64,000 bases of DNA from Butyrivibrio sp. AE3004 (GCF_000703165.1 NZ_JNLQ01000002.1:2294001-2358000); one strand, 5' to 3'. Shown: positions 1 to 8,243, counted from the first letter of the stretch. Made by a program: numbers and translations. The notes: generated by a model not told the origin, from the letters alone.

Positions 1-123
1 AAGTTCTACTCCGTCATATCCGAACTCTTTAATCTTTGTCATTACGTTCTTGAAGTTCTCAGGTGTGTTCTCAAGAAGATCTCTAAGACCATAAACCTGA
101 ATTGCTACAGGAAGCTTATTCAT
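1..123 (-). CDS. Sugar phosphate isomerase/epimerase (N-terminal fragment)
   Basis: Only the first 41 codons are inside the window; the gene runs off the left edge. The peptide begins MNKLPVAIQVYGLRDLLENT and continues with a stretch ending EFGYDGVEL. That is the first beta strand and helix of the AP endonuclease 2/xylose-isomerase-like TIM barrel family, where the N-terminus typically reads as a Q-(L/V)-Y-(S/T)-(L/V)-R motif followed by a G-(Y/F)-x-G-(I/V)-E motif. The start has a GAGAGGAA ribosome binding site. It follows the rhaD terminator on the same strand, so it is probably a separate transcript. Members act on sugars or inositols; the substrate cannot be told from this fragment. Confidence 0.7.
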   Translation of the reverse strand, partial: MNKLPVAIQVYGLRDLLENTPENFKNVMTKIKEFGYDGVEL

Positions 124-375
124 TTTTCATTTCCTCTCTTTTCTTAAAAATATATTCCCAACTATGCCCCATGCATGTGGTGATTATCATGTTATCCGCG
201 CTGCTGTCGCATGCGCTTTTGCATTTCTTATGGTCTTATATTATCGTTTTGGCCTTTGGTCTTCTTTTTCCTGATTTCCAAAAAAGGCACAAATATTGCA
301 ATAAAATATTTCACGGACAAAAATCGTGCAATAAATGTAAAACATATATTTCATGACATAATCTTTAAAATAAAG

Positions 376-422
376 AAAAAGGCACTGCCTCAGTATCCTT
401 AAATACTGAAACAATGCCTTTC
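376..422 (-). terminator. Rho-independent terminator of the rhamnose operon
   Basis: On the minus strand an 18-bp stem (403-420 paired with 379-396, one or two mismatches) with a 6-nt loop is followed by a T-rich run. It starts 16 bp after the rhaD stop codon and closes the rhaB-isomerase-rhaD transcript. Confidence 0.85.
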
Positions 423-435
423 TTGCATCACCTTA

Positions 436-1263
436 TTATTTCTCAAAGAGGAATTTCTCCGGAAGTTCAACCTTGAAATCCTTCGCAAGATCCCTGAAAT
501 TGTCAGGTGTGATAGTCTGAAGCTTGTTAGGTGTGATTGAAAGAACCTTTACCAGAATCTCCGCGGATTTCTCAACTGTGTGCATAAGTCCGAAAGTCAG
601 GTCAAAGTCCTCTCCTGCTGCAAACATTCCGTGATGTGCCCAGATAGCAACATCGTACTGCTCCATAAGCTTTGAGGTTGCAACAGCGATGTCTTTACCG
701 CCGGGAACCATCCAGTCTACAACACCGATACCTGAAGGGAATACAACAGGACACTCTGTAGCCATCTCCCAAAGCTCTCTTGTAAATACCTCATCCTTAA
801 GAGGAAGAACAAAGGTAAGAGCGATTGTGTTGGTCGTATGAGCATGATAAACAACTCTGTATCTTCCGTTTGTCACACGCTTCTTAACCTCAAGATTCAT
901 AAGGTGTGAAGGAAGCTCGGAAGTCGGACGCCCTCCATTTACAAAGCCCCACTGAATCTGGTACTTTGTTCCTGTCTCATCAACCTTGATAATGCCGATG
1001 GAATCCTCGGGATCTATGATCACATTGCGGAAATATTTACCGCTTCCCGTTACCATAAAATACTCTCCGGCAAGCCTGGGAACCTCGGTTCCGATTTCTG
1101 TCCAGGCACCATCCTCATTTAAATATTCAGAAACTGCAGCTACATCCTCATCCTTCATTCTATACGAAAGGTTTCCGCCGTTTCTCTCATGCCAGCCCTG
1201 TTCCCAGCCGTCATTAGCCATACGAATGAATCCCTGTACAAATTTTATATCCAATATACTCAT
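436..1263 (-). CDS. rhaD: Rhamnulose-1-phosphate aldolase RhaD
   Basis: A class II zinc aldolase that splits L-rhamnulose 1-phosphate into dihydroxyacetone phosphate and L-lactaldehyde. At 275 residues it matches the usual family length (about 274). The zinc-binding His-x-His is in YHAHTTNTIALT near residue 140, and the third His is in WAHHGM near residue 210, the same spacing as the characterised E. coli enzyme. A GAGGAG ribosome binding site precedes the ATG. It is the last gene of the operon after rhaB and the isomerase, followed by a strong terminator. A 124-bp gap to the isomerase holds a short dispersed repeat (1294-1310). Identification is secure from motifs and context. Confidence 0.93.
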   Translation of the reverse strand: MSILDIKFVQGFIRMANDGWEQGWHERNGGNLSYRMKDEDVAAVSEYLNEDGAWTEIGTEVPRLAGEYFMVTGSGKYFRNVIIDPEDSIGIIKVDETGTKYQIQWGFVNGGRPTSELPSHLMNLEVKKRVTNGRYRVVYHAHTTNTIALTFVLPLKDEVFTRELWEMATECPVVFPSGIGVVDWMVPGGKDIAVATSKLMEQYDVAIWAHHGMFAAGEDFDLTFGLMHTVEKSAEILVKVLSITPNKLQTITPDNFRDLAKDFKVELPEKFLFEK

Positions 1264-1293
1264 GTTATTTATCTCCTCATCTTTAAAAGCAAT

Positions 1294-1310
1294 TTTTTAT
1301 CTGACTCGTA
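1294..1310 (-). repeat. Short dispersed repeat, copy 1
   Basis: A 17-nt sequence, TACGAGTCAGATAAAAA on the minus strand, 31 bp upstream of rhaD. It is identical to 39549-39565 upstream of the peptide synthetase gene, and a diverged copy lies at 45861-45885 upstream of degV. All three have the same orientation relative to the downstream gene. Confidence 0.5.
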
Positions 1311-1387
1311 CCAGTCTGTTGTCAATACCATTAGCCAATCATGCTTCGCATTCCTGAACGTCACTTGGCTCATCTATAGCTGTTTAT

Positions 1388-2809
1388 TTATCTTGTTACG
1401 ATTTCAAGCGGTACATCAAAGATCTTTGCAACCTTGGCAATAGTATCTATATGTCTTCCGATTGCTGCTCCGAAGTGATGTGTAGGACCACACTCGCTCC
1501 ACTTTGTTACAAATTCGGATGCGGAGCAGGAAAATCTTGTACGCATCATTGTGTCACCGTTTTGAAGGATTTTACCTTCCTCATTAACACCCTCTGCTGC
1601 AACAAATTTGAAGTGTCCGTCGCCGTCCTGTGTGATCGCAAGATATGTGATATCACCTGCAGGGGGATAGAACTGTGTCAGATATCCGCCTCCTGTTTTT
1701 CCGTGAAATACATCAACAATCTTCATGGTAGGCTTCTTAGCCTTGGAAATATCATAATCTCCGGATCCACTGTGTCCGATAAGTGTTACATCATCGTTGA
1801 AGTCAATTGTGTACATCTCAGCAAGCTGGCCTGAACCGGAAATTGTTTTAAGGATACTCATAGCCATAGCTACCTTGATGTCACCTTCTACAGCACAGGC
1901 AGTTCCCTGCTTTATAAGCATTGAAAATGCGGGAATCAGAAGGCTGTCAACAACACCTGCCTGTCCTTTCGCATAGCCATCATAGTGTGATGCAACAAAG
2001 CCAAGCTTTTCATCCTTAACCCATTTTTCAAAAGCAACAACATACTTAGCCATCTCGTAGACCTTCTCTATTGTGCCGCCGCCTTCAACATCGAAGGTAT
2101 CAAGAATATCCTGAGCCTTTGCCCTTATAACATCATCATCTGTTACGTCATCAGCAATTGCCCAGATTTTTTCCCAATCGAACTGCTTGGTATAAACATG
2201 CATTCTTCTGTACAGGTTGGATTCATCAATATAGAGATCCATCATTCCGGGATAAGGTCTTCCGATCTGTGCAAGATTTGTATCCCTGAAGCGTCTGCGC
2301 ACCTGTGCGGCGCGGCACCACTCATCAATCTGTTTTGCCACAGCCGGGTCACCGCCCTCTGCAACACCTGTGATAACCGCTGAGCGCTTTCCGTATCTGT
2401 TAAGGTCTGCAACCATCTCACCTACTGCACCGCAGGCATATGCTTCACCAAGCCACTCCGCTGTTCCCGCTGTGTCATAATCAAGTGCTTTTAATTTCTG
2501 TATATTTACAAGAACTACAGGTACATCCAGATCCTTAACCGCAGGCAGCATATTGTAGGATGTTGCATAAGTCAGAAGCTGCATGAAAACAAGATCAGCA
2601 TCGGCTGCTCGGAATTTCTCACCTGCTTCCTGTGACTGCTCTTTAGTTGTAACTACTCCGCCATCAATGATTTCCACTGTATCGGGAAAAGATTTTTTAA
2701 AATCCTCGAACTGCTTATTAAATTCGGGTACAAGTGAAGGGAACTGTGGAAGATAAGCTCCCAGTGCAATTGAAAATACCCCTACTCTTGCTTTTGTTTC
2801 TACTAACAT
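1388..2809 (-). CDS. L-fucose/L-arabinose isomerase family protein (probable L-rhamnose isomerase role)
   Basis: A 473-residue protein with the fold of L-fucose and L-arabinose isomerases: an N-terminal Rossmann-like region opening VGVFSIALGAYLPQFP and a C-terminal metal-binding region with EGDIKVAMAM and GHSGSGDYD. No canonical RhaA is visible in the operon. Lying between rhaB and rhaD, this protein probably performs the aldose-ketose isomerisation of L-rhamnose to L-rhamnulose. The family assignment is from sequence; the substrate is inferred from position. Its ATG directly abuts the rhaB stop codon, and its GGAGGAAG ribosome binding site lies in the end of rhaB, so the two are translationally coupled. 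A fucose or arabinose activity cannot be excluded. Confidence 0.8.
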   Translation of the reverse strand: MLVETKARVGVFSIALGAYLPQFPSLVPEFNKQFEDFKKSFPDTVEIIDGGVVTTKEQSQEAGEKFRAADADLVFMQLLTYATSYNMLPAVKDLDVPVVLVNIQKLKALDYDTAGTAEWLGEAYACGAVGEMVADLNRYGKRSAVITGVAEGGDPAVAKQIDEWCRAAQVRRRFRDTNLAQIGRPYPGMMDLYIDESNLYRRMHVYTKQFDWEKIWAIADDVTDDDVIRAKAQDILDTFDVEGGGTIEKVYEMAKYVVAFEKWVKDEKLGFVASHYDGYAKGQAGVVDSLLIPAFSMLIKQGTACAVEGDIKVAMAMSILKTISGSGQLAEMYTIDFNDDVTLIGHSGSGDYDISKAKKPTMKIVDVFHGKTGGGYLTQFYPPAGDITYLAITQDGDGHFKFVAAEGVNEEGKILQNGDTMMRTRFSCSASEFVTKWSECGPTHHFGAAIGRHIDTIAKVAKIFDVPLEIVTR

Positions 2810-4228
2810 TTATTTACTTCCTCCTTCCGGGTAAAAAACTTCTATTTCAAACGAATCATGTACTGCTTTTCTTGCAGTGGTAAGATTTTCGAGTTTTCCG
2901 TCTCTTATAAGCTGAACCATCGCATTGCCTATCGCAGTTGCTTCCGAAGGTCCTGCCAGAACTGTAAGTCCCGTAGCGTCTGCGGTAAGCTGATTTAAAT
3001 AGCTGTTCTTGCACCCACCACCGATTATATGGATCACTTCGTATTCAATGCCTGTATTTTTGCTTATTTCCTCAGCTGTTTTTTCATAGCATACAGAGAG
3101 ACTTTTATATATCACAGCTGCAATTTCTCCGGGCGTTTGCGGAATGGGCTGTCCCGAATCCTCGCAAGCTTTCTTTATTTCTATTGTCATATTTTCGGGT
3201 GAAAGGAATCTCTCATCATTTGCATTTACTATAGAAGGAAAACTGTCAGCTTCCTTTGCAAGCCTTGCATATTCAGCAAAGCTAAGGGCATCTTTCGCTT
3301 CATGTCTTACCTGCTGTATCATCCAGAGTCCCATGATATTTTTCAAATATCTGAATCTGTAATCATAACCGCCCTCATTTGTGAAATTCTTTTCCCTGTC
3401 GCAATCTCTTGCGAGAACTTCATTATTCTCAACGCCCATAAGAGACCATGTCCCTGAGCTAATATATAAGCCCTCATTTCCGAGATGCGGCATTGCCATT
3501 ACAGCCGATGCAGTGTCATGGCTTGCGCACTGCAAAACCTTACAGTCAAATCCGACTTCATTCCTTATGCTGTCCTTAAGCTGTCCGACCTCATTTCCCG
3601 GAAGTGACAATTCAAGGAAAATCTCCTTTGGAAGCTTTAATTTCTCTATCAGTTCATAATCCCACTGCTTTGTCGCAGGATTTACAAGCTGCGTCGTTGT
3701 GGCATTGGTGTACTCAAAAGCCTTATTTCCCGTCAAAAGGAAATTCAAATAATCAGGTATCATCAAAAAGGTCTTCGCTTTACCAAGAACCTCAGGTCTT
3801 TGCAGCCTGTCTGCAGTCAGCTGATAAATTGTATTAAAAATCGCCTTCTGAATTCCGGTTCTTTTATAAAGCTCATCCTCCGGAATAAGCTCATAAACCG
3901 CTTTATCAATTCCTTCTGTTCTGTGATCCCTATATCCGTAGGTATCACCGATCAGGTTGTCATTTTCGTCAAGCAGCGCATAATCTACTGCCCACGTATC
4001 TATCGCCATTGATTTCGGAATCTTATTAAGCTTCCTGCATTCTTTCATTCCGTTTACGATTTCAACAAAAAGCTTATCAGTATCCCAGAGGAGCTTGCCG
4101 TCCCTATGCGTCATGCCATTCTCAAAGCGATAGATTTCTTCCATTAAAATCTTCCCATCTTCATATGAAAAGAGCATATGTCTTCCGCTTGAAGCTCCAA
4201 TATCAACGGCTAAATAATACTCGCCCAT
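2810..4228 (-). CDS. rhaB: Rhamnulokinase RhaB
   Basis: A FGGY-family sugar kinase that phosphorylates L-rhamnulose with ATP. The N-terminus YYLAVDIGASSGRHML carries the D-x-G phosphate-binding loop, with the S-G-R that is typical of RhaB. The second ATPase motif is in HDTASAVMAMP, and IIGGGCKNSYLNQ is the adenosine-binding segment near the C-terminus. I chose the ATG at 4228 (472 residues) because a GAGAGGG ribosome binding site sits just upstream; the frame stays open to 4300 but the added residues are not RhaB-like. First gene of the rhamnose operon, divergent from an AraC-type regulator. Confidence 0.92.
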   Translation of the reverse strand: MGEYYLAVDIGASSGRHMLFSYEDGKILMEEIYRFENGMTHRDGKLLWDTDKLFVEIVNGMKECRKLNKIPKSMAIDTWAVDYALLDENDNLIGDTYGYRDHRTEGIDKAVYELIPEDELYKRTGIQKAIFNTIYQLTADRLQRPEVLGKAKTFLMIPDYLNFLLTGNKAFEYTNATTTQLVNPATKQWDYELIEKLKLPKEIFLELSLPGNEVGQLKDSIRNEVGFDCKVLQCASHDTASAVMAMPHLGNEGLYISSGTWSLMGVENNEVLARDCDREKNFTNEGGYDYRFRYLKNIMGLWMIQQVRHEAKDALSFAEYARLAKEADSFPSIVNANDERFLSPENMTIEIKKACEDSGQPIPQTPGEIAAVIYKSLSVCYEKTAEEISKNTGIEYEVIHIIGGGCKNSYLNQLTADATGLTVLAGPSEATAIGNAMVQLIRDGKLENLTTARKAVHDSFEIEVFYPEGGSK

Positions 4229-4413
4229 AATTACCCTCTCTTGTTTGTTACTCATTTGACTATTTTGCAAGCTTTTCTTGTATGTCATTTTCAGTTGCAT
4301 GCAGGAGTCATTTGCTTGTACAAATTATATTTTTAAAGGGCACAAGACATAAGGTCCCCATGGAACAAAAAATAGGACTTTATTTGCAGGTCCTCAAAAA
4401 CTATAATTAAGGT
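4229..4413. promoter_or_regulatory. Divergent rhaB/araC-type intergenic control region
   Basis: 185 bp between divergent rhaB and the AraC-type activator. Two direct copies of an AGGTCC core lie at 4352-4357 and 4388-4393, 36 bp apart, a spacing compatible with two AraC-type half-sites. They are candidate operators only; I see no strong -35/-10 pair. Confidence 0.35.
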
Positions 4414-5385
4414 ATGGATAAACAGATTTTAGAGCAGCTGCGTCAGCTGACAGATGAAGAAAAAGAGATTCTAAGCGGTCTTGATATCGACCGGAGCCGC
4501 TACGGACACGGACAGAATTTTGTCATAGACAGCGACCTTTTATTAAAAAAAGGACGTCTTATTGAGATACGTCCTCATACACGCTTTGTACATTTTCCAA
4601 AGCACAGTCATAATTATGTCGAAATGGTCTACATGGTTTCCGGAAAGACCCACCATATACTGAATGAAAAGGATGAACTCACCTTAAATCAGGGAGAGCT
4701 TTTATTCTTAAACCAGAATGCGACTCAGGAAATCCTTCCCGCAGGTGAAAATGACATTGCAGTTAATTTTATTCTGTTACCGGAGTTTTTTGATGAAGCC
4801 CTGCATATGATTCCGGAGGGCGATCTTTTAAGGGACTTCCTCATTTCAACACTCTCTCCCGAATCCTCTTTCCTTACCTATCTGCACTTCCCTGCTGCAG
4901 ACATACTTCCGGTGCAGAACCTTATGGAAAACATGATCTACACTCTTTTGTACCAGGAATCAGAAACAGTTATAAATACCATAAACAGAACTACAATGGG
5001 ACTTCTTTTACAGACCCTATCGGTGTATGCGGGTCTGGTAAACCAGGGTACCCCTTCACAGTATGAGCAGAACCTTCTTCTTACGGTACTCAAATATATT
5101 GACTCACACTACAAGCACGGAAGTCTTGAGGCTATCTCTGAACAGACAAAACAGCCTGCTTACTATATAAGCAGACTGCTGAAAAAACATACGGGTAAAA
5201 ATTTCAAAGAGCAGCTTCTTGCAAGGCGGCTTCAACAGGCTGCATATCTTCTAAGCCATACCACACTTACTATAGAAGATATCTACACCTATATAGGCTA
5301 CGACAACAGCAGCTATTTTTACCGCAAGTTCAAGGAGCTGTATGGTATGTCCCCACGAGACTACAGAATAGGGCAGCCACACTAA
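4414..5385 (+). CDS. AraC-family transcriptional regulator (probable RhaR/RhaS-like activator)
   Basis: 323 residues. The N-terminal part has a cupin-type ligand pocket (HFPKHSHNYVEMVYMVSG, then a basic/His stretch, roughly residues 55-110). The last 100 residues form the double helix-turn-helix of AraC proteins, with AISEQTKQPAYYISRLLKKH and a closing IGYDNSSYFYRKFKELYG motif. It is transcribed divergently from the rhamnose operon, so it most likely senses rhamnose and activates rhaB. This link is by position, since many AraC regulators share the architecture. The ribosome binding site is weak (AAGG close to the ATG). Its stop codon lies in the loop of its own terminator. Confidence 0.88.
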   Translation: MDKQILEQLRQLTDEEKEILSGLDIDRSRYGHGQNFVIDSDLLLKKGRLIEIRPHTRFVHFPKHSHNYVEMVYMVSGKTHHILNEKDELTLNQGELLFLNQNATQEILPAGENDIAVNFILLPEFFDEALHMIPEGDLLRDFLISTLSPESSFLTYLHFPAADILPVQNLMENMIYTLLYQESETVINTINRTTMGLLLQTLSVYAGLVNQGTPSQYEQNLLLTVLKYIDSHYKHGSLEAISEQTKQPAYYISRLLKKHTGKNFKEQLLARRLQQAAYLLSHTTLTIEDIYTYIGYDNSSYFYRKFKELYGMSPRDYRIGQPH

Positions 5386-5405
5386 GTGGCTGCCCCATTT
5401 TTTTA
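5371..5405 (+). terminator. Rho-independent terminator of the AraC-type gene
   Basis: A perfect 10-bp GC-rich stem (5371-5380 with 5386-5395) with a 5-nt loop and a run of Ts. The stop codon of the regulator (5383-5385) is inside the loop. The end of the convergent small gene at 5403 touches the T tract. Confidence 0.92.
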
Positions 5406-5549
5406 ATGCTTACAGGAAGTTGCCTTATGGCAGTTCCCTGACATTGGGCACCCGATACAACGGGTCCCTTTTTTCTTTTCTTTGTAAATATATCTGATTG
5501 CCAATCCAACCATCAATACAATTGCTGCTATAGCTATAAAATTTGCCAT
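5403..5549 (-). CDS. FeoB-associated Cys-rich membrane peptide
   Basis: A 48-residue gene directly downstream of feoB (20 bp after its stop). Residues 2-21 (MANFIAIAAIVLMVGLAIRY) form one transmembrane helix. The rest is basic and cysteine-rich: CIGCPMSGNC followed by TSCKH. This arrangement (one helix, then a C-x2-C-x5-C-type tail) matches the FeoB-associated Cys-rich family found beside feoB in many Firmicutes. Its role is unproven; a partner or metal-handling function for FeoB in the membrane is inferred from conserved linkage. No strong ribosome binding site, so translation may be coupled to feoB. Confidence 0.85.
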   Translation of the reverse strand: MANFIAIAAIVLMVGLAIRYIYKEKKKGTRCIGCPMSGNCHKATSCKH

Positions 5550-5569
5550 AACCTTTTTTACCTCTAAAA

Positions 5570-7561
5570 TCAATCAAGCTTATATTCGAGTACCATTGCT
5601 TTCTGGTTTCTCTTTATAAGATATATTATAACACCTGCAAATACTGCTATGGCAATAAGTCCGTAAACAAAACCTGTTCCAAGGCTGCCTGTTGTTATAA
5701 ATGTACCGATCTGATATACAAGGAATCCTACAGTAAAGCCTGTTGCAAGCTGAAGTGCAATTGCTCCCCACAACCATTTTGCAGACTTCATCTCAGAGTT
5801 CATAGCTCCAAGAGCTGCGAAGCACGGAGGTGTATACAGATTGAACATAAGGTATGCAAGTGCTGCTACCTTTGTGATACCCATAACGGCTGCTACTGCA
5901 TTTCCCTCACCGATAAGCTCAAGTTCCTCAGTATCAATAAGATTTGAAATCGCAAATACTGTTGCGATAGTTCCTACAACGTTTTCCTTAGCAATGAAAC
6001 CTGTGATAGCTGCTGCTGCGAGCTGCCAGCTTGCTACTCCTACGATAGGTACAAGGAGATATGCAAACGGTCCTGCTACACCTGCAAGGATTGAAGTATT
6101 TTCCATGCCCTCTTCTACAGGCTGGAAGCTGAAGTTGAAGCTCTGCATGATCTGAACTACTGTGTTACATACAAGGATAATTGTTCCTGCTTTAACAATG
6201 TAAGCCTTACCTCTCTCAAGCATAGACTTAACCGCAAACATAAGGCTGGGTACTTTGTACTCGGGAAGCTCAATGATAAAGAAGCTCTTTCTGTACTTCA
6301 TTCCTGTGATAGCCTTGATAAGAAGTGCTCCGAGAAGGATCAGTAAGATACCTCCCATGTAGCAGATGAAGCTTACCCATCTTGATTCAGGGAAAAATGC
6401 GCCTGCAAAAAGTGCGATAACAGGAAGCTTTGCTCCACAAGGCATGAAAGTTGCAAGCATTGCTGTCGAGCGTCTTTCTCTCTCATTTCTGATGGTTCTG
6501 CAAGCCATGATAGCGGGAATACCGCAACCTGTACCAATGATCATAGGGATAACGGATTTTCCTGAAAGACCTACTCTCTTGAATATAGGATCAAGTACAA
6601 CCGTTGCTCTTGACATGTATCCGCAATCCTCAAGAAGTGCAATAAGGAAATACATTACCATAACCAGAGGAAGGAATCCCACAACTGCTCCTACACCGCC
6701 GATGATACCGTCAACCAGAAGCGCATAGAGAAGAGGATTTGCATCTGCCATCGCCTCTCCTACCATCTCCTTGAAAGAGTCAATCCAACCAGCAAGGATA
6801 TCAGCGATCCATGTACCTACAGTTGTCTGTGAAATATAGAATACAAGCCACATGATAGCTGCAAAGATCACTATTCCAAGTATCGGATGAGTCACAATAT
6901 TATCAATTGTATCTCCAAAGTTTTTGTCCTTTGTAAGAACTTTTCTGTTCTCTACAGAGCTTACAATTTTATTAACAAATTCAAATCTCTTTCTGTCAGC
7001 AGCTTCAACCGCAGCCTTGTCGTGGATATCAATGTCACCCTGTACATAGGGCTCACTCTGTTCCTTACCCTCAAGCTCTGCTGCTGCTTTTACAACTTCC
7101 TTAAGCCCTGTTTCTGAAGTAGCTACTGTTTTAATAACAGGACATCCAAGCTTTTCAGATAAAAGCTTTTCATCAATGCTGTTGCCCTTCTTGTCATTTG
7201 CATCGGTTTTGTTAAGCGCAACAACAACCGGAACCCCCAATTCCAGAAGCTGTGTTGTGAAGAAAAGGCTTCTGCTTAAGTTTGTTGCATCAACTATGTT
7301 TATGATAGCATCAGGATGCTCGTTTTTAACATAGCCGCTGGTTATACTCTCCTCAGATGTAAATGGCGACATTGAGTAAGCACCGGGAAGATCTACTGCA
7401 ATCAGCTCCTTATTACCATCATAGTATTTCTTCTTGATAACACTCTCTTTCTTGTCTACTGTAACACCAGCCCAGTTACCGATCTTTTCGCTTCTTCCTG
7501 TCAAAGCGTTGTACATGGTCGTTTTACCGCTGTTGGGGTTACCTGCCATTGCGATTCTCAT
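5570..7561 (-). CDS. feoB: Ferrous iron transporter FeoB
   Basis: 663 residues. The N-terminal G domain has G1 GNPNSGKTT at residue 7, G3 DLPGAYS and G4 NKTD. A short helical linker (about residues 180-220) leads into a polytopic membrane domain from about residue 230, containing the two gate regions typical of FeoB (GVGAVVGFLPLVMVMYFLIA and a later related segment). It imports Fe(II) across the cytoplasmic membrane under GTP control. It is shorter than the 773-residue E. coli protein, mainly in the linker and C-terminus. Strong ribosome binding site (GGAGGAAAG). It follows feoA by 57 bp and is followed by the small Cys-rich partner gene. Confidence 0.97.
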   Translation of the reverse strand: MRIAMAGNPNSGKTTMYNALTGRSEKIGNWAGVTVDKKESVIKKKYYDGNKELIAVDLPGAYSMSPFTSEESITSGYVKNEHPDAIINIVDATNLSRSLFFTTQLLELGVPVVVALNKTDANDKKGNSIDEKLLSEKLGCPVIKTVATSETGLKEVVKAAAELEGKEQSEPYVQGDIDIHDKAAVEAADRKRFEFVNKIVSSVENRKVLTKDKNFGDTIDNIVTHPILGIVIFAAIMWLVFYISQTTVGTWIADILAGWIDSFKEMVGEAMADANPLLYALLVDGIIGGVGAVVGFLPLVMVMYFLIALLEDCGYMSRATVVLDPIFKRVGLSGKSVIPMIIGTGCGIPAIMACRTIRNERERRSTAMLATFMPCGAKLPVIALFAGAFFPESRWVSFICYMGGILLILLGALLIKAITGMKYRKSFFIIELPEYKVPSLMFAVKSMLERGKAYIVKAGTIILVCNTVVQIMQSFNFSFQPVEEGMENTSILAGVAGPFAYLLVPIVGVASWQLAAAAITGFIAKENVVGTIATVFAISNLIDTEELELIGEGNAVAAVMGITKVAALAYLMFNLYTPPCFAALGAMNSEMKSAKWLWGAIALQLATGFTVGFLVYQIGTFITTGSLGTGFVYGLIAIAVFAGVIIYLIKRNQKAMVLEYKLD

Positions 7562-7618
7562 ATCTTTCCTCCTATAAAATCTCTATAATTTAAAACAATT
7601 TTTTGTTCTAAATCCACA

Positions 7619-7831
7619 TCAGATATTGATAGCTGATGCTAACTCAGGATCAATATTATATCTTGCATCCTTTATAGCAACTACCAGATTTCTCTTCTTG
7701 TCCACTACAGTAATCCTCTCTCCGCTGTAGCATCCAAGGGAAAACAGGAAGCTCTCCATTTCCTCATCTCCACCGGTATTTACGGAGTCTATCGTATATT
7801 CTTTTCCAAGCTCTGCTTCATTAAGTGTCAT
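7619..7831 (-). CDS. feoA: FeoA, small cytosolic partner of FeoB
   Basis: A 70-residue SH3-like FeoA domain. It has the family hallmarks: a short N-terminal strand, a central FLFSLGCYSGERITVVDK segment (the G-x-x-x-G-x-x-(I/V) turn), and a C-terminal strand carrying the (I/V)-x-(I/V)-K-x-A-R-Y-N-I-D pattern seen in Firmicute FeoA. FeoA is thought to bind FeoB and modulate its GTPase or transport. GGAGG ribosome binding site 5 bp from the ATG. First gene of the feo operon; the preceding 725 bp holds the regulatory elements described separately. Confidence 0.93.
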   Translation of the reverse strand: MTLNEAELGKEYTIDSVNTGGDEEMESFLFSLGCYSGERITVVDKKRNLVVAIKDARYNIDPELASAINI

Positions 7832-7970
7832 AAAACCTCCAAAACAGCTGCAGCAGCTGTATAATAAAATCTTTGCATCTATCAGGTTAGATGCGTATAA
7901 CTTAAGTTAGCTGTATATAATTGTCGTTAGCCTACTGCTACTCATGTTTGCACACGCTAACTGTAATCAT
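7832..7970 (-). promoter_or_regulatory. feoA 5' leader with hairpins
   Basis: About 130 nt between the predicted start site and feoA. It contains a perfect 7-bp hairpin (7875-7894) and an AGCTGC-rich palindrome just before the ribosome binding site, plus three GTTAGC/GCTAAC half-sites (7906, 7926, 7956). It may be a regulated leader, but I recognise no known riboswitch. Confidence 0.35.
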
Positions 7971-7999
7971 AGAATATTCTTATTAAGAATAATTGTCAA
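7971..7999 (-). promoter_or_regulatory. feoAB promoter overlapped by a Fur-like palindrome
   Basis: On the minus strand a TTGACA -35 (7994-7999) is 17 bp from a TATTCT -10 (7971-7976). A perfect 8-1-8 palindrome, TATTCTTA-T-TAAGAATA (7975-7991), covers the whole spacer. Its 7-1-7 symmetry is that of Fur/PerR-family operators, and its position would block RNA polymerase when occupied. The promoter is clear; the regulator is inferred. Confidence 0.7.
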
Positions 8000-8058
8000 T
8001 AAGAAAAGTGACTAAATTTACATATATTAAAGAAAGAATATTTGTTAGCTTAAACAAA

Positions 8059-8214
8059 CTAAGTGCTCTGCTCAAACAAAATTTACTAAGCTCGAAAATA
8101 CCTCGCTAAGTGCTCTGCTCAAACAATATCCACTAGACTCGATAAAACCTTGCCAAGTGGATCTGTATGGCTCGCACTAAGCTCGAAAATACCTCGCTAA
8201 GTGCTCTGCTCAAA
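8059..8214. repeat. 47-nt degenerate tandem repeat
   Basis: Units at 8059-8105, 8106-8152 (both 47 nt), a diverged 44-nt unit at 8153-8196, and a partial unit at 8197-8214. A 39-nt block is identical between 8085-8123 and 8176-8214. It lies between the feo promoter and the terminator of the candidate small RNA. No coding capacity. Confidence 0.8.
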
Positions 8215-8243
8215 AAAAATGCCGCACTGGCAAGATGCGGCAT
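8211..8243 (-). terminator. Rho-independent terminator of the candidate small RNA
   Basis: An 8-bp GC-rich stem around AATGCCGC with a 9-nt loop, followed on the minus strand by eight Ts. On the plus strand the T run is only four, so the main direction is minus. Confidence 0.8.

Noticed and set aside
8059..8214. Possible CRISPR array
   Set aside because: The units are continuous tandem repeats without unique spacers, vary in length, and no cas gene is in the window.
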